64,000 bases of DNA from Rhizobium sp. 11515TR (GTDB taxonomy: Bacteria > Pseudomonadota > Alphaproteobacteria > Rhizobiales > Rhizobiaceae). The position numbers and the translations under genes are program-made. Location of the stretch: positions 3,143,501-3,207,500 of the forward strand of contig NZ_CP022998.1 in assembly GCF_002277895.1 (NCBI RefSeq), given 5' to 3'. The notes below the pieces were generated by a model. That model did not search any database. It was not told where the DNA came from and was given only the letters and a program-made list of their open reading frames with translations. Numbering within the stretch: the stretch's first letter is position 1; every line of letters begins with the position of its first letter. Below are positions 43,174 through 51,927 of this stretch, piece after piece.

Positions 43174-44094
43174 GTGGCATCCATCGGACAGACCGTCAGA
43201 CCGACCTCAGGCAACGATGCCCTCTCCCGAGCTCGCAGCCGCGCCGCCCTCGTGCCGGATTGCCTTGTCGAAGCCAAGCGCATTGCCAACACGGTCATCG
43301 CCGGATGGCACGGCCGGCGCAAGCGCGGCATCGGCGAGAATTTCTGGCAGTTCCGCCCCTATACCGAAGGCGAAAGCCTTTCGCGCATCGACTGGCGGCG
43401 CTCGGCGCGCGACGATCATACCTATATCCGAGATCATGAATGGGAAGCCGCGCATACGATCTGGCTCTGGGCCGATCTGTCGCCATCGATGATGTATAAG
43501 TCGACCTATGGCCATGTGTCCAAGGAAGGCCGTGCACTTGTCATCATGCTGGCGCTGGCGGAAATCCTGTCCCGCTCCGGCGAGCGCATCGGCTGCCCGG
43601 GCATCATGGAGCCGGTTTCGACCCGCAACGCCGCCGAGCGTCTGGCTGCAGCCCTGATGCATACCCCGCTCGAAGGCGGCTTGCCGCAGACGGCGATGAT
43701 CCGCGGCTGGAGCGATATCGTGCTGATCGGCGATTTTCTCGACGATGCAGATAGCGTCATGGGCAGGATCGGACCCTTGGCCCGCCGCGGCTTGCGCGGT
43801 CACGTGATCGAGATTGCCGACCCCGCCGAAGAACTATTTCCCTATAGCGGGCGCACCGAATTCAGCGATCCCGAAACGGGCTCGAAGCTGATCGCCGGCC
43901 GCGCGGAAAACTTGCGTGAAGACTATCAGCGCGCCTATCTGGCGCGACGCGAAAATCTCGGCCAGTCGCTGCGCCATCTCGGCTGGACCTTCGTCAGCCA
44001 CCGCACCGACCGGCTGGCTTCCGAAGCCTTGGTCGCCGTGCATATGTATCTCTCAGGCATGCCCGCAAGGGTCGCGTCTGGAGGCCAGCCATGA
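43174..44094 (+). CDS. DUF58 domain-containing protein
   Basis: This 306-residue protein starts with GTG at 43174 (GAGGAGAG upstream). The DUF58 signature is RRKRGIGENFWQFRPYTEGESLSRIDWRRSARDD, with YIRDHEWEAAHTIWLWADLSPSM after it, which includes a degenerate von Willebrand A metal site (DLSPS). DUF58 proteins always sit beside MoxR ATPases and are thought to be their partners. The stop overlaps the start of the next gene by four bases (ATGA). It is the second gene of the MoxR operon. Confidence 0.93.
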   Translation: MASIGQTVRPTSGNDALSRARSRAALVPDCLVEAKRIANTVIAGWHGRRKRGIGENFWQFRPYTEGESLSRIDWRRSARDDHTYIRDHEWEAAHTIWLWADLSPSMMYKSTYGHVSKEGRALVIMLALAEILSRSGERIGCPGIMEPVSTRNAAERLAAALMHTPLEGGLPQTAMIRGWSDIVLIGDFLDDADSVMGRIGPLARRGLRGHVIEIADPAEELFPYSGRTEFSDPETGSKLIAGRAENLREDYQRAYLARRENLGQSLRHLGWTFVSHRTDRLASEALVAVHMYLSGMPARVASGGQP

Positions 44095-46916
44095 GCGGTC
44101 TCTCCTTTGCATTCGCATCACCGGCCATCCTGGCTGCGCTCATTCTGCTTCCTGCGATCTGGTGGCTGCTGCGCCTGACCCCGCCGCAGCCGCGAACCGA
44201 AGTGTTCCCGCCGCTCCGCATTCTGGCGAGCATCCTCAAGCGCGAGGAAACCCCGGCCCGCAGCCCGTGGTGGCTGACGCTGCTGCGCATGCTGCTGGCC
44301 GCCCTCGTCATCCTCGCCATCGCCAATCCGATGTTCAATCCGCGCACCAACACGCTCTCGAGCAGTGGCCCGCTGGTGCTGATGATCGACAATAGCTGGG
44401 CGAGCATTTCGGATTGGGAACGCCGTGTGCGCACGGCGGACGCGCTGATCGACGATGCCGACGCCAAGAGCATTCCGGTCTCAATCGCCTTCACCGCCGA
44501 ACAGGGCAATGACGCGACGCCGGGTGCCGCGACATCGGCCCGCGACAAGCTGCATGCAATAAACCCCCGACCACTGGTGCCGGATCGGCAACGCGCCGCC
44601 GAAGCAGTGAAAGCGGCGCTCAACGGCAGCAAGCCCGGCACTGTCGCCTTCCTCTCCGACGGTATAGAGAGCAAGGACAAGGACGATATCGTCAGCCGCC
44701 TCGCCGCCCTGCAGCCGAGTGAGCTAAGGCTCATCGAGGGCGATGGCCGCGATGTCGTCGCGCTCACGGGCGCAGCCAATACCGCCAGCAACATGACCGT
44801 TACGGCAACACGACTAAACGGCAGCGGCCCGATGCGCCTCGGACTGACGGCGCAGGACAATCAGGGACGGCCGATCGCCGCCGGTTCGCTCGATTTCTCG
44901 GGCGGGCAAACGGTTGCGACCGGCTCCATTGCCGCGCCCTTCGAAATGCGCAATGATTTCGCCCGCATCAGCATCGACCGCCAGGCAAGCGCCGGCAGCG
45001 TCTATCTGCTCGACGACGGTTTTCGGCGCCGCCGGGTGGCGCTCCTCTCCGGACAGGCCGCCGACGAGTTCCAGCCGATTCTGTCGCCACTCTACTATAT
45101 CCAGCGCGCTCTTCAGCCCTATGCCGATCTGACGCAGCCCAACAGCGCCGATCTCGCAAAGTCAATCCCCCAATTGCTCGCGGGCAATCCCTCCGTCATC
45201 ATCATGGCCGATGTCGGCCGCCTGCCGCAGGAAACCTATGCGCCGCTGCAGAAGTGGATCGAGAGTGGCGGCACGCTCGTCCGCTTCGCCGGACCGCGCC
45301 TCGCCGCAGCTCCCGCCGACGATCCGTTGGTCCCGGTTACATTGCGGCAGGGCGAGCGCACGTTCGGCGGTGCTCTTTCCTGGGCCGAGCCGCAGCCGCT
45401 TGCAGATTTCCCTTTTTTCGGCCCCTTCGCCGGCATGCCGAAGCCGGATGATGTCCTGATCAAGCGGCAGGTTCTGGCCGAGCCGACACCGGATCTCGCC
45501 GAGCGCACCTGGGCAAGCCTCGCCGACGGCACGCCGCTGGTGACGGAAAAGCAGATGCAGGCCGGCCGCATCGTCCTCTTCCATGTCAGCGCCGAGCCGC
45601 AATGGTCCGATCTGCCGATATCTGGCAATTTCGTCGAGATGCTGCGCCGTATCGTCCAGCTGTCGCGCGCCGGCGGCGTCGCCTCGGGGCAAGCGACTGC
45701 TTCCAAGACAAGTGAAGCAATGCCACCCTACCGGCTCCTGACCGCCAAGGGCGTCTTGACCAGTGAGATCGGCAGCGCCCGCCCGCTGGAACCAAGCAAC
45801 AAGGCAACCGCAGTCGCAAGTTTCGACAACCCGCCTGGCCTCTATGGTTCCGAAGAGGGCTTCAGCGCGCTCAATACCCTGCCAAGCGGCGCAGCGCTCA
45901 AGCCGCTGGATACCTCGGCAGCTGGCGTAGCGGCACATGAAGGCCTGATTGGGGGCGAAGCCTGGTCGGCCAAGCCGATCCTCTTCACCCTCGCCTTCCT
46001 CCTGCTGCTGGCGGACAGCATCATCGTCCTGTTCATGAATGGCGCCTTCCCGCGCCTGGGCAGATCGGCCAAGACGATTGCGGGCGGTGCGGCGATGCTG
46101 CTGCTGGCCGTCTCGCTCGCCATGTTCCTGCATCCGACAGGTGCGCTCGCCGACGATTCGAAACCGGGCGACGACGCCATCTTCTCGCGGCTGGACAAGA
46201 CGCATCTCGCCTATGTCGTGACAGGCGAAACGGACATCGATCACATTTCGGAGCGTGGGCTTGCCGGCCTCTCCGACTATCTCACCTATCGCACGACACT
46301 CGAACCCGGCCCACCGGTAGGGGTGGATCCTGCCAAAGATGAACTCGCCTTTTACCCGCTGATCTACTGGCCAATTTCAGCAACCGCGCCGATGCCGTCC
46401 AATGACGCCATCAACCGCATCGACGCCTATATGCGCAACGGCGGAACCGTGCTCTTCGACACACGTGACGCGATCGACACGATGGGCGACACTTCGTCGC
46501 CGAGCCCGAACGGGCAGCGACTGCAGCAGATCCTCGCCAATCTCGATATCCCTCCCCTGGAGCCCGTGCCTGCCGGCCATGTGCTGACCAAGTCCTTCTA
46601 CCTGCTATCGAGCTTCCCCGGGCGCTATGCCGACAGTCCGCTCTGGGTGGAAGCGCGTCAGGATGCGCGTCGCGATGCAAACGCGGTCGCGACCTCCGAC
46701 GGGGTGACGCCAATCATGATCACGGGCAATGATTTTGCCGGCGCCTGGGCCATCGGCGACAACGGCTCGCCGCTATTGCCCACCGTGCCTCCAGACGAGA
46801 CCCAGCGAGAATATGCCTATCGCACGGGCGTCAACATCATGATGTACATGCTGACCGGAAATTATAAGTCCGATCAGGTCCACGTTCCCGATATCCTGCA
46901 GCGCTTGGGGCAATAG
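44091..46916 (+). CDS. BatA-like/DUF4159 membrane protein
   Basis: The product is 941 residues in several parts. The N-terminal BatA-type region has two membrane helices: LSFAFASPAILAALILLPAIWWLL and ARSPWWLTLLRMLLAALVILAIANPMF. A vWA-like domain follows, in which LVLMIDNSWASISDWE carries the DxSxS-like site as DNSWA. A second membrane segment group lies near residues 620-690, and a C-terminal DUF4159 domain has DAIFSRLDKTHLAYVVTGETD and GGTVLFDTRD. This combination is typical of alphaproteobacterial MoxR operons. It may sense or assemble envelope proteins, but no function is proven. The next gene starts one base after its stop. Confidence 0.9.
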   Translation: MSGLSFAFASPAILAALILLPAIWWLLRLTPPQPRTEVFPPLRILASILKREETPARSPWWLTLLRMLLAALVILAIANPMFNPRTNTLSSSGPLVLMIDNSWASISDWERRVRTADALIDDADAKSIPVSIAFTAEQGNDATPGAATSARDKLHAINPRPLVPDRQRAAEAVKAALNGSKPGTVAFLSDGIESKDKDDIVSRLAALQPSELRLIEGDGRDVVALTGAANTASNMTVTATRLNGSGPMRLGLTAQDNQGRPIAAGSLDFSGGQTVATGSIAAPFEMRNDFARISIDRQASAGSVYLLDDGFRRRRVALLSGQAADEFQPILSPLYYIQRALQPYADLTQPNSADLAKSIPQLLAGNPSVIIMADVGRLPQETYAPLQKWIESGGTLVRFAGPRLAAAPADDPLVPVTLRQGERTFGGALSWAEPQPLADFPFFGPFAGMPKPDDVLIKRQVLAEPTPDLAERTWASLADGTPLVTEKQMQAGRIVLFHVSAEPQWSDLPISGNFVEMLRRIVQLSRAGGVASGQATASKTSEAMPPYRLLTAKGVLTSEIGSARPLEPSNKATAVASFDNPPGLYGSEEGFSALNTLPSGAALKPLDTSAAGVAAHEGLIGGEAWSAKPILFTLAFLLLLADSIIVLFMNGAFPRLGRSAKTIAGGAAMLLLAVSLAMFLHPTGALADDSKPGDDAIFSRLDKTHLAYVVTGETDIDHISERGLAGLSDYLTYRTTLEPGPPVGVDPAKDELAFYPLIYWPISATAPMPSNDAINRIDAYMRNGGTVLFDTRDAIDTMGDTSSPSPNGQRLQQILANLDIPPLEPVPAGHVLTKSFYLLSSFPGRYADSPLWVEARQDARRDANAVATSDGVTPIMITGNDFAGAWAIGDNGSPLLPTVPPDETQREYAYRTGVNIMMYMLTGNYKSDQVHVPDILQRLGQ

Positions 46917-46917
46917 T

Positions 46918-48990
46918 ATGAATATCGGTTTTGCCCCCTTCCTCCCCTGGCCTGTGCTTGCCGCTTTGGCGGTGCTGACGCTGGCCATCGCAGCACTTGC
47001 CATCTACAGGCGCCTGCGCGGCGGTTGGATCCGCGCCCTGGCGGGCATCGCCCTGCTGGCGGCACTCGCCAACCCGGTGCTGATGCAGGAGGATCGCGAT
47101 CAGCTGACGACGATCGTTCCCGTCGTGGTTGATCGCAGCCTCAGCCAGCAGACGCCGGAACGTACGAAAATGACGGATGAAGCTTTGGCGATGCTCAAGG
47201 ATCGACTGGCGCAGTTCCCCCGCATTGAGCCTCGCATCGTGGAATTCCGCGATCCGGCGGAATCGGAATCGCCTTCAACACGGCTTTTCTCTGCCCTTTC
47301 CTCGGCAATCGCCGACGTGCCCCCGGCCCGCATTGGCGGTGCCATCTTCCTGACAGACGGCCAGATTCACGATATCCCCGGCGCCAATCAGCAGCTCGGC
47401 TTTGACGCGCCCGTCCACGGGCTAATCACGGGCAAACCGGACGAATTCGATCGCCGCGTCGAGATCGTGCGCGCCCCTCGCTTCGGTCTTGTCAACGAAG
47501 AGCAGCAGCTCGTCTTCCGGGTCGTCGACGATGGCAAGAGCCCCGGCGGCACCGCGGCAGTCACGGTCAAGATGAATGGCGACGAGATCGCCACGCTGCA
47601 GGCCACACCCGGCCAGGACACGCCCTTCAGCTTCAAGGTGCCGCGCGCGGGCAACAATGTCCTCGAATTCGCAGTCGCCGAAGTGCCTGGCGAAGTCACC
47701 GGCATCAACAATCAGACGGTCCAGCTGATCGAAGGCATCCGCCAGAACATGCGCGTTCTCCTTGTTTCGGGTGAACCGCATGCCGGCGAGCGCGCCTGGC
47801 GCAACCTGTTGAAATCGGACGCCTCGGTCGATCTCGTGCACTTCACCATCCTGCGTCCGCCGGACAAGCAGGACGGCACGCCGATCAACGAGTTGTCGCT
47901 GATCGCCTTCCCGACCCGCGAGCTTTTCGTCGACAAGATCAGCTCTTTCGACCTGATCATTTTCGATCGCTATCAAGACCGTCAAAACGTCCTGCCGACA
48001 ATCTATTATGATTACATGGCGCAATATGTCGAAAACGGCGGCGCCTTGCTGGTCGCGGCCGGCCCCGAACATGCCGGCGGCAGTTCGATTGCGCTGACGC
48101 CGCTTGCCTCGGTGCTGCCGGCCGAGCCGACGGGCCAGATGATCGAGAAAGCCTTCTATCCGCGCCTTTCGGACCAGGGCAAGAAGCACCCCGTCACGCG
48201 CGGGCTGGACGGCTCCGAAACCGAGCCCCCGCATTGGGGCCGCTGGTTCCGCAGCGTCGATGTGGAGAGGCCGCAAGGCCAGACCGTAATGGTCGGCGCT
48301 GACAACAGTCCCTTGCTGGTGCTGAACCGCGTCGGCCAGGGTCGCGTCGCCATGCTGCTCTCCGACGAGGGCTGGCTGTGGGCGCGCGGTTTCGAAGGCG
48401 GCGGCCCGCACGTGTCGCTCTACCGACGCATTGCCCATTGGCTGCTCAAGGAGCCGGCACTGGAAGAGGAGGCACTGACGGCCAATGCCGCCGGGCGCAC
48501 GCTGCAGGTAACGCGCCAGACGATCGGCAACGATCCCGGCCCGGCCACGATCAAGTTGCCTTCCGGCCAGACGGAAACCTTGCCGCTGAGGCAGACCCAA
48601 CCGGGTCTCTATCAGGCCGAGAAGCATATGAACGAAATCGGGCTCTACCAGATCGCCAACGGCAATTTGTCGACACTCGTTCATATCGGCGCAATCGATG
48701 CTCCGGAATTCAAGGCGATGATCTCGACCACCGAGACGCTGAAGCCCCTAGCACAGAAAACGAAGGGTCTCGTCACCCGCGTTGCCGGCGCAAATGGTGG
48801 CGTGACGGTGCCGCAGGTTTTGCCGGTGCGCGGCGCCGTTCGCGTCGCCGACGGTCAGCGTCTGACCATCCGCATGACCGACGAAACCGTGCTGAAGGGG
48901 ATCAATACCCTGCCGCTCTTTGCGGGCTTTGCCGGCCTTGCAGCCCTTCTCTTTGCTTTTTCCGCCACATGGTGGCGCGAAGGACGATGA
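46918..48990 (+). CDS. Membrane protein with glutamine amidotransferase-like domain, MoxR operon
   Basis: The 690-residue product has two N-terminal membrane helices (about 5-28 and 38-53) and one at the C-terminus (LPLFAGFAGLAALLFAFSATWW). Between them lies a long periplasmic part. It has VVDRSLSQQTPERTKM (a vWA-like stretch) and IGGAIFLTDGQIHDI, then YVENGGALLVAAGPEHAGG, which resembles a class I glutamine amidotransferase-like fold used as a binding domain. Proteins of this kind end MoxR/DUF58/DUF4159 operons in alphaproteobacteria. The start has only a one-base gap from the previous gene, and the stop overlaps the next GNAT start as ATGA. Confidence 0.88.
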   Translation: MNIGFAPFLPWPVLAALAVLTLAIAALAIYRRLRGGWIRALAGIALLAALANPVLMQEDRDQLTTIVPVVVDRSLSQQTPERTKMTDEALAMLKDRLAQFPRIEPRIVEFRDPAESESPSTRLFSALSSAIADVPPARIGGAIFLTDGQIHDIPGANQQLGFDAPVHGLITGKPDEFDRRVEIVRAPRFGLVNEEQQLVFRVVDDGKSPGGTAAVTVKMNGDEIATLQATPGQDTPFSFKVPRAGNNVLEFAVAEVPGEVTGINNQTVQLIEGIRQNMRVLLVSGEPHAGERAWRNLLKSDASVDLVHFTILRPPDKQDGTPINELSLIAFPTRELFVDKISSFDLIIFDRYQDRQNVLPTIYYDYMAQYVENGGALLVAAGPEHAGGSSIALTPLASVLPAEPTGQMIEKAFYPRLSDQGKKHPVTRGLDGSETEPPHWGRWFRSVDVERPQGQTVMVGADNSPLLVLNRVGQGRVAMLLSDEGWLWARGFEGGGPHVSLYRRIAHWLLKEPALEEEALTANAAGRTLQVTRQTIGNDPGPATIKLPSGQTETLPLRQTQPGLYQAEKHMNEIGLYQIANGNLSTLVHIGAIDAPEFKAMISTTETLKPLAQKTKGLVTRVAGANGGVTVPQVLPVRGAVRVADGQRLTIRMTDETVLKGINTLPLFAGFAGLAALLFAFSATWWREGR

Positions 48991-49418
48991 ATGTGATGAA
49001 GATCGAAGTGACCGATACGCCATCGGAAAGCGAGCTTGCGGCCATCAGCGAGGGATTGACGGCTTTCAACACCATCGACGTCGGCCCGTCCGGCCGGCAA
49101 TCCCTGGCCGTTCTGATCCACGATGATGCCGGTAAGACCATCGGCGGCATATCCGGTTACACCGCCTGGGGATGGCTGTTCACCCAATGGCTCTTCGTGC
49201 CGGAAAGCCTGCGCGGCCAGGGCATGGCCGGAAAGTTGCTGGACGCGGCGGAAGCGGAGGCGAGCACGCGGGGCTGTTTCGGCGCATGGATCGATACCTT
49301 CAATCCACAGGCGCTGAAAGCCTATCAACGGCAGGGCTATGCCATCTTCGGCGAACTGCCGGATTTCCCGGCTGGTCGCAGCCGATTCTTTCTGAAGAAG
49401 ACGTTGTCGCCCCGCTGA
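48987..49418 (+). CDS. GNAT family N-acetyltransferase
   Basis: The start at 48987 overlaps the previous stop as ATGA, and a four-base overlap is more likely than the long in-frame extension upstream, which lies inside the membrane protein gene. The 143-residue product has the acetyl-CoA motif WLFVPESLRGQGMAGKLLDAAEAEA and GAWIDTFNPQALKAYQRQGYAIFGELPD near the end. It is the last gene of the MoxR operon. The GNAT group is clear but the substrate is unknown. Whether it modifies an operon partner is speculation. Confidence 0.88.
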   Translation: MNVMKIEVTDTPSESELAAISEGLTAFNTIDVGPSGRQSLAVLIHDDAGKTIGGISGYTAWGWLFTQWLFVPESLRGQGMAGKLLDAAEAEASTRGCFGAWIDTFNPQALKAYQRQGYAIFGELPDFPAGRSRFFLKKTLSPR

Positions 49419-49451
49419 CATCAAGCAGGGCGATTTTCTATTGATAGCGCC

Positions 49452-50033
49452 TTAGACAGCGATCGCCGTGAACTGTACGACATCATCCAGATCGTTGTCG
49501 TCTTCGGCTTCGGCTTCGGTAGCCGGAACGGAATCATCGCGCCAGGCAATCGCGCCGTGCAGCCGCGCATGCGTGTCTGCAGCGATCGGCACGACGAGCA
49601 CCCGGTTGGGATCGACAGGCCCCGGGAAGGTCAGCGCGTTGTAGGCGACCTTCTGGAAACCGAGCGGGCAATAATAGGGCGGATCGCCGATCAGGATGAC
49701 GGCTTCCGATCCCTTGCGCTGAGCAGCGGCCACCGCGATCCGCACGAGCTCGCGGCCGATTCCCTTGTTCTTGTGCGACGGACGCACGGCAAGCGGGCCG
49801 AGCAGATGTCCCTTGACCGATCCGGCCAGCACCGGCGTCATCCGCACGGAGGCGATCGTCTCGCCATCATCGGCGCAGATAAAAGACAGCAACCGGTCAT
49901 GCGGCCCCTGCTCGCGAATGCGCGCAGCAGCGCGGGTAAACCGCCCCGGACCGAAAGCTTCTTCGTTGATGAGTTCGATAGCAGCGTCGTGCGACGCATC
50001 CTCAGTGAGGTAGACCAGATCGTGCTTGTACAT
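49452..50033 (-). CDS. GNAT family N-acetyltransferase (YhbS-like)
   Basis: The product is a 193-residue GNAT protein with the segment LLGPLAVRPSHKNKGIGRELVRIAV (acetyl-CoA P-loop KNKGIG) and VILIGDPPYYCPLGFQKV. These match the YhbS branch, whose members have a characteristic GDPxYYxxxGF motif. The C-terminal tail is acidic (ATEAEAEDDNDLDDVV). The substrate is unknown. It is divergent from the glutathionyl-hydroquinone reductase gene and converges with the GNAT gene of the MoxR operon. Confidence 0.9.
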   Translation of the reverse strand: MYKHDLVYLTEDASHDAAIELINEEAFGPGRFTRAAARIREQGPHDRLLSFICADDGETIASVRMTPVLAGSVKGHLLGPLAVRPSHKNKGIGRELVRIAVAAAQRKGSEAVILIGDPPYYCPLGFQKVAYNALTFPGPVDPNRVLVVPIAADTHARLHGAIAWRDDSVPATEAEAEDDNDLDDVVQFTAIAV

Positions 50034-50361
50034 TAGCCCAGAAAACCAGATAGACGGACGATATTGTTCCCGAAAGCGCTCATCGAGCGTTCAAGATCAT
50101 CGGCGTCGTCGCAGGCTTCTGGTTACTTTCATGACAAGGGGTCCTTAAAGTGTGAGAAGCCGGATAGCAGGAAATATCCGGCGCGTCCAATGCAAAATGC
50201 ATCCTGCCGTTCATTCATGCAAGATCTCGATCTCGACACCACCCCATAAGCCCGCGAGGGGCACCTATGACGCAGTGTTCATCATTTGCCGTCTCGAAAT
50301 CCGGAGCGCATACCGTATCTCTAGAGATATAGTTTCGGTAGTTTTCCGGAAGGATGAAGCA
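50034..50361. other. Divergent region before the glutathionyl-hydroquinone reductase gene
   Basis: No gene is seen in these 328 bases. Besides the palindrome at 50316-50329 there is an 8-bp inverted repeat, GCCGGATA (50159-50166) with TATCCGGC (50175-50182). A frame of about 60 codons begins near 50152 and joins the next gene, but it lacks a ribosome binding site. I regard it as non-coding. Confidence 0.45.
50286..50329 (+). promoter_or_regulatory. Promoter region with perfect 14-bp palindrome
   Basis: TATCTCTAGAGATA (50316-50329) is a perfect 14-base palindrome 33 bases before the ATG. TTGCCG (50286-50291), 17 bases and CATACC (50309-50314) could be a weak promoter just upstream, which would put the palindrome at the transcription start. 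That is a typical place for a repressor to bind. No regulator gene is adjacent. Confidence 0.45.
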
Positions 50362-51351
50362 ATGGGTATGTTGGTTAACGGCGTCTGGCATGACGTCTGG
50401 TATGATACCAAAGAGACGAAGGGTCATTTTAAGCGCGCTGCATCGCAGTTTCGAAACTGGGTGACCGCGGATGGCAGCGCCGGCCCGACAGGCACCGGCG
50501 GCTTCAAGGCAGAGGCCGGACGCTATCATCTCTACGTGTCACTCGCCTGCCCCTGGGCGCATCGAACTCTGATCTTCCGCAAGCTGAAGAAGCTTGAGGA
50601 GCTGATCTCCGTCTCGATCGTCGATCCGCTGATGGTTGAAAACGGCTGGGAATTTAAAGGACAGGATGGCGGCACCGTCGACCATCTCTTCGGCGCGGCG
50701 AAGCTCTGGGAAGTCTATGTGAAGGCCGATCCGCATTATTCTGGCCGCGTGACTGTTCCCGTTCTCTGGGACAAGCAGACCGGCACGATCGTCAACAACG
50801 AGTCGGCCGAAATCATCCGGATGTTCAATACGGCCTTCGATGGCTTGACCGGCTCCAAGACCGATTTCTATCCCACCGATCTACAGGCCGATATCGATGC
50901 ATTGAACGAGCGCGTCTACCATACCGTCAACAACGGCGTCTACAAGGCCGGCTTTGCGACGACGCAGGAGGCCTATCAGGAAAACGCACTCCGCCTCTTC
51001 GAAACCCTCGACATGCTCGATGAGCGACTGGCGAGGCAGCGCTATCTATTCGGCGATCGCTTGACGGAGGCCGACTGGCGGCTGTTCACGACACTGGTTC
51101 GTTTCGACGCCGTCTATGTCGGACATTTCAAATGCAATATCCGCCGCATCGCCGATTATCCCAACCTCTCGGCCTACCTCCGGGATCTCTATCAGATCGG
51201 CGGCGTTGCCGAGACGGTGAACATCGGGCACATCAAGAACCACTATTATCGCAGCCACAAGACGATCAACCCGACAGGCATCGTGCCGATCGGACCGGAA
51301 CTCGATTTCGATCGCCCGCATGGGCGCGAGCAGCTGGCAAAAGCCGCCTGA
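50362..51351 (+). CDS. Glutathionyl-hydroquinone reductase (Xi-class glutathione transferase)
   Basis: The enzyme reduces S-glutathionyl-hydroquinones, releasing hydroquinone and GSSG. The start at 50362 has AAGGA eight bases upstream and gives 329 residues; an ATG two codons later is an alternative. The N-terminus has MLVNGVWHDVWYDTKETKGHFKRAAS and FRNWVTADGS, with the catalytic cysteine in SLACPWAHRTLIFRKLK. The Xi-class C-terminal domain has GVYKAGFATTQEAYQENALRLFETLD and EADWRLFTTLVRFD, with HIKNHYYRSHKTINPTGIVPIGP at the end. Motifs are complete. The gene may be induced by quinone stress through the palindrome upstream. Confidence 0.95.
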   Translation: MGMLVNGVWHDVWYDTKETKGHFKRAASQFRNWVTADGSAGPTGTGGFKAEAGRYHLYVSLACPWAHRTLIFRKLKKLEELISVSIVDPLMVENGWEFKGQDGGTVDHLFGAAKLWEVYVKADPHYSGRVTVPVLWDKQTGTIVNNESAEIIRMFNTAFDGLTGSKTDFYPTDLQADIDALNERVYHTVNNGVYKAGFATTQEAYQENALRLFETLDMLDERLARQRYLFGDRLTEADWRLFTTLVRFDAVYVGHFKCNIRRIADYPNLSAYLRDLYQIGGVAETVNIGHIKNHYYRSHKTINPTGIVPIGPELDFDRPHGREQLAKAA

Positions 51352-51367
51352 CCCAAGGCGTCGGAGG

Positions 51368-51859
51368 CTACCAATAGCTGGAGGGAGCCTCCGCTCCTTC
51401 CAATTCCTTCAACCGGCGATAGGTTGCCTTCGTCGTGCCTGGCGGCAGCGCATCGACCGGAAAGAAGCCGCTTTCGACGATTTCGCGATCCGGCTTGCGC
51501 GGCGAGGTCTGGGTGACCTCGACGCGATAGAAGACGACATGGTCGCGTTTGCTGGTGTGATTGTTGAAATAGACGTGGAAGAGCTGCGGCTTGCCCGAGA
51601 TCACCAGATTGCCCTCCTCGCGCAGCTCCTTCTCAAGCGCCTGCTCCACAGTCTCATGGCGTTCGACGCCGCCGCCGGGCATATGCCACCCGGCGATATA
51701 GGAATGCCGAACAAGAAAAATCCGCCCTTCGCCATCGAAGCAGGCGGCGCGCACGCCGATCGTCATGCTGCGGGTCAGCACGAAATAGACATGCAACGCG
51801 CGGCCGAACAGACGCACAGCCAAACCCTGCCTCTCATCGCGTCGATTGTCTTCGCTCAT
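51368..51859 (-). CDS. NUDIX hydrolase
   Basis: This 163-residue protein has a complete NUDIX box, GGGVERHETVEQALEKELREEGNL, with spacing G-x5-E-x7-KE-x-x-EE-x-G. The first RE is KE, which some active members also have. The domain is preceded by VLTRSMTIGVRAACFDGEGRIFLVRHSYIAGWHMP. The substrate is unknown; the family hydrolyses nucleoside diphosphate derivatives. The gene is divergent from the metallophosphoesterase and converges with the glutathionyl-hydroquinone reductase gene. Confidence 0.9.
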   Translation of the reverse strand: MSEDNRRDERQGLAVRLFGRALHVYFVLTRSMTIGVRAACFDGEGRIFLVRHSYIAGWHMPGGGVERHETVEQALEKELREEGNLVISGKPQLFHVYFNNHTSKRDHVVFYRVEVTQTSPRKPDREIVESGFFPVDALPPGTTKATYRRLKELEGAEAPSSYW

Positions 51860-51927
51860 GCCTTAACCCCGGCATCGTGATCTGCAATCGGATCGAGGAT
51901 GTATTTGTTTTGACAATAGAGTGGGCT

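Noticed and set aside
48378..49418. A long forward frame ending in the GNAT gene at 49418.
   Set aside because: Its first 609 bases lie inside the membrane-protein gene of the MoxR operon in another frame. The ATGA overlap at 48987 and the GNAT similarity start fit the short version.
50159..50182. Inverted repeat GCCGGATA-N8-TATCCGGC as a terminator of the GNAT gene or an operator.
   Set aside because: The GNAT gene runs leftward away from it, no T tract follows on either strand, and it is 180 bases from the next start. I keep it only as a note in the intergenic entry.
51362..51393. CGGAGGCT...AGCCTCCG inverted repeat as a terminator.
   Set aside because: Most of it lies in the coding end of the NUDIX gene and there is no T tract, so it is not a clear terminator.
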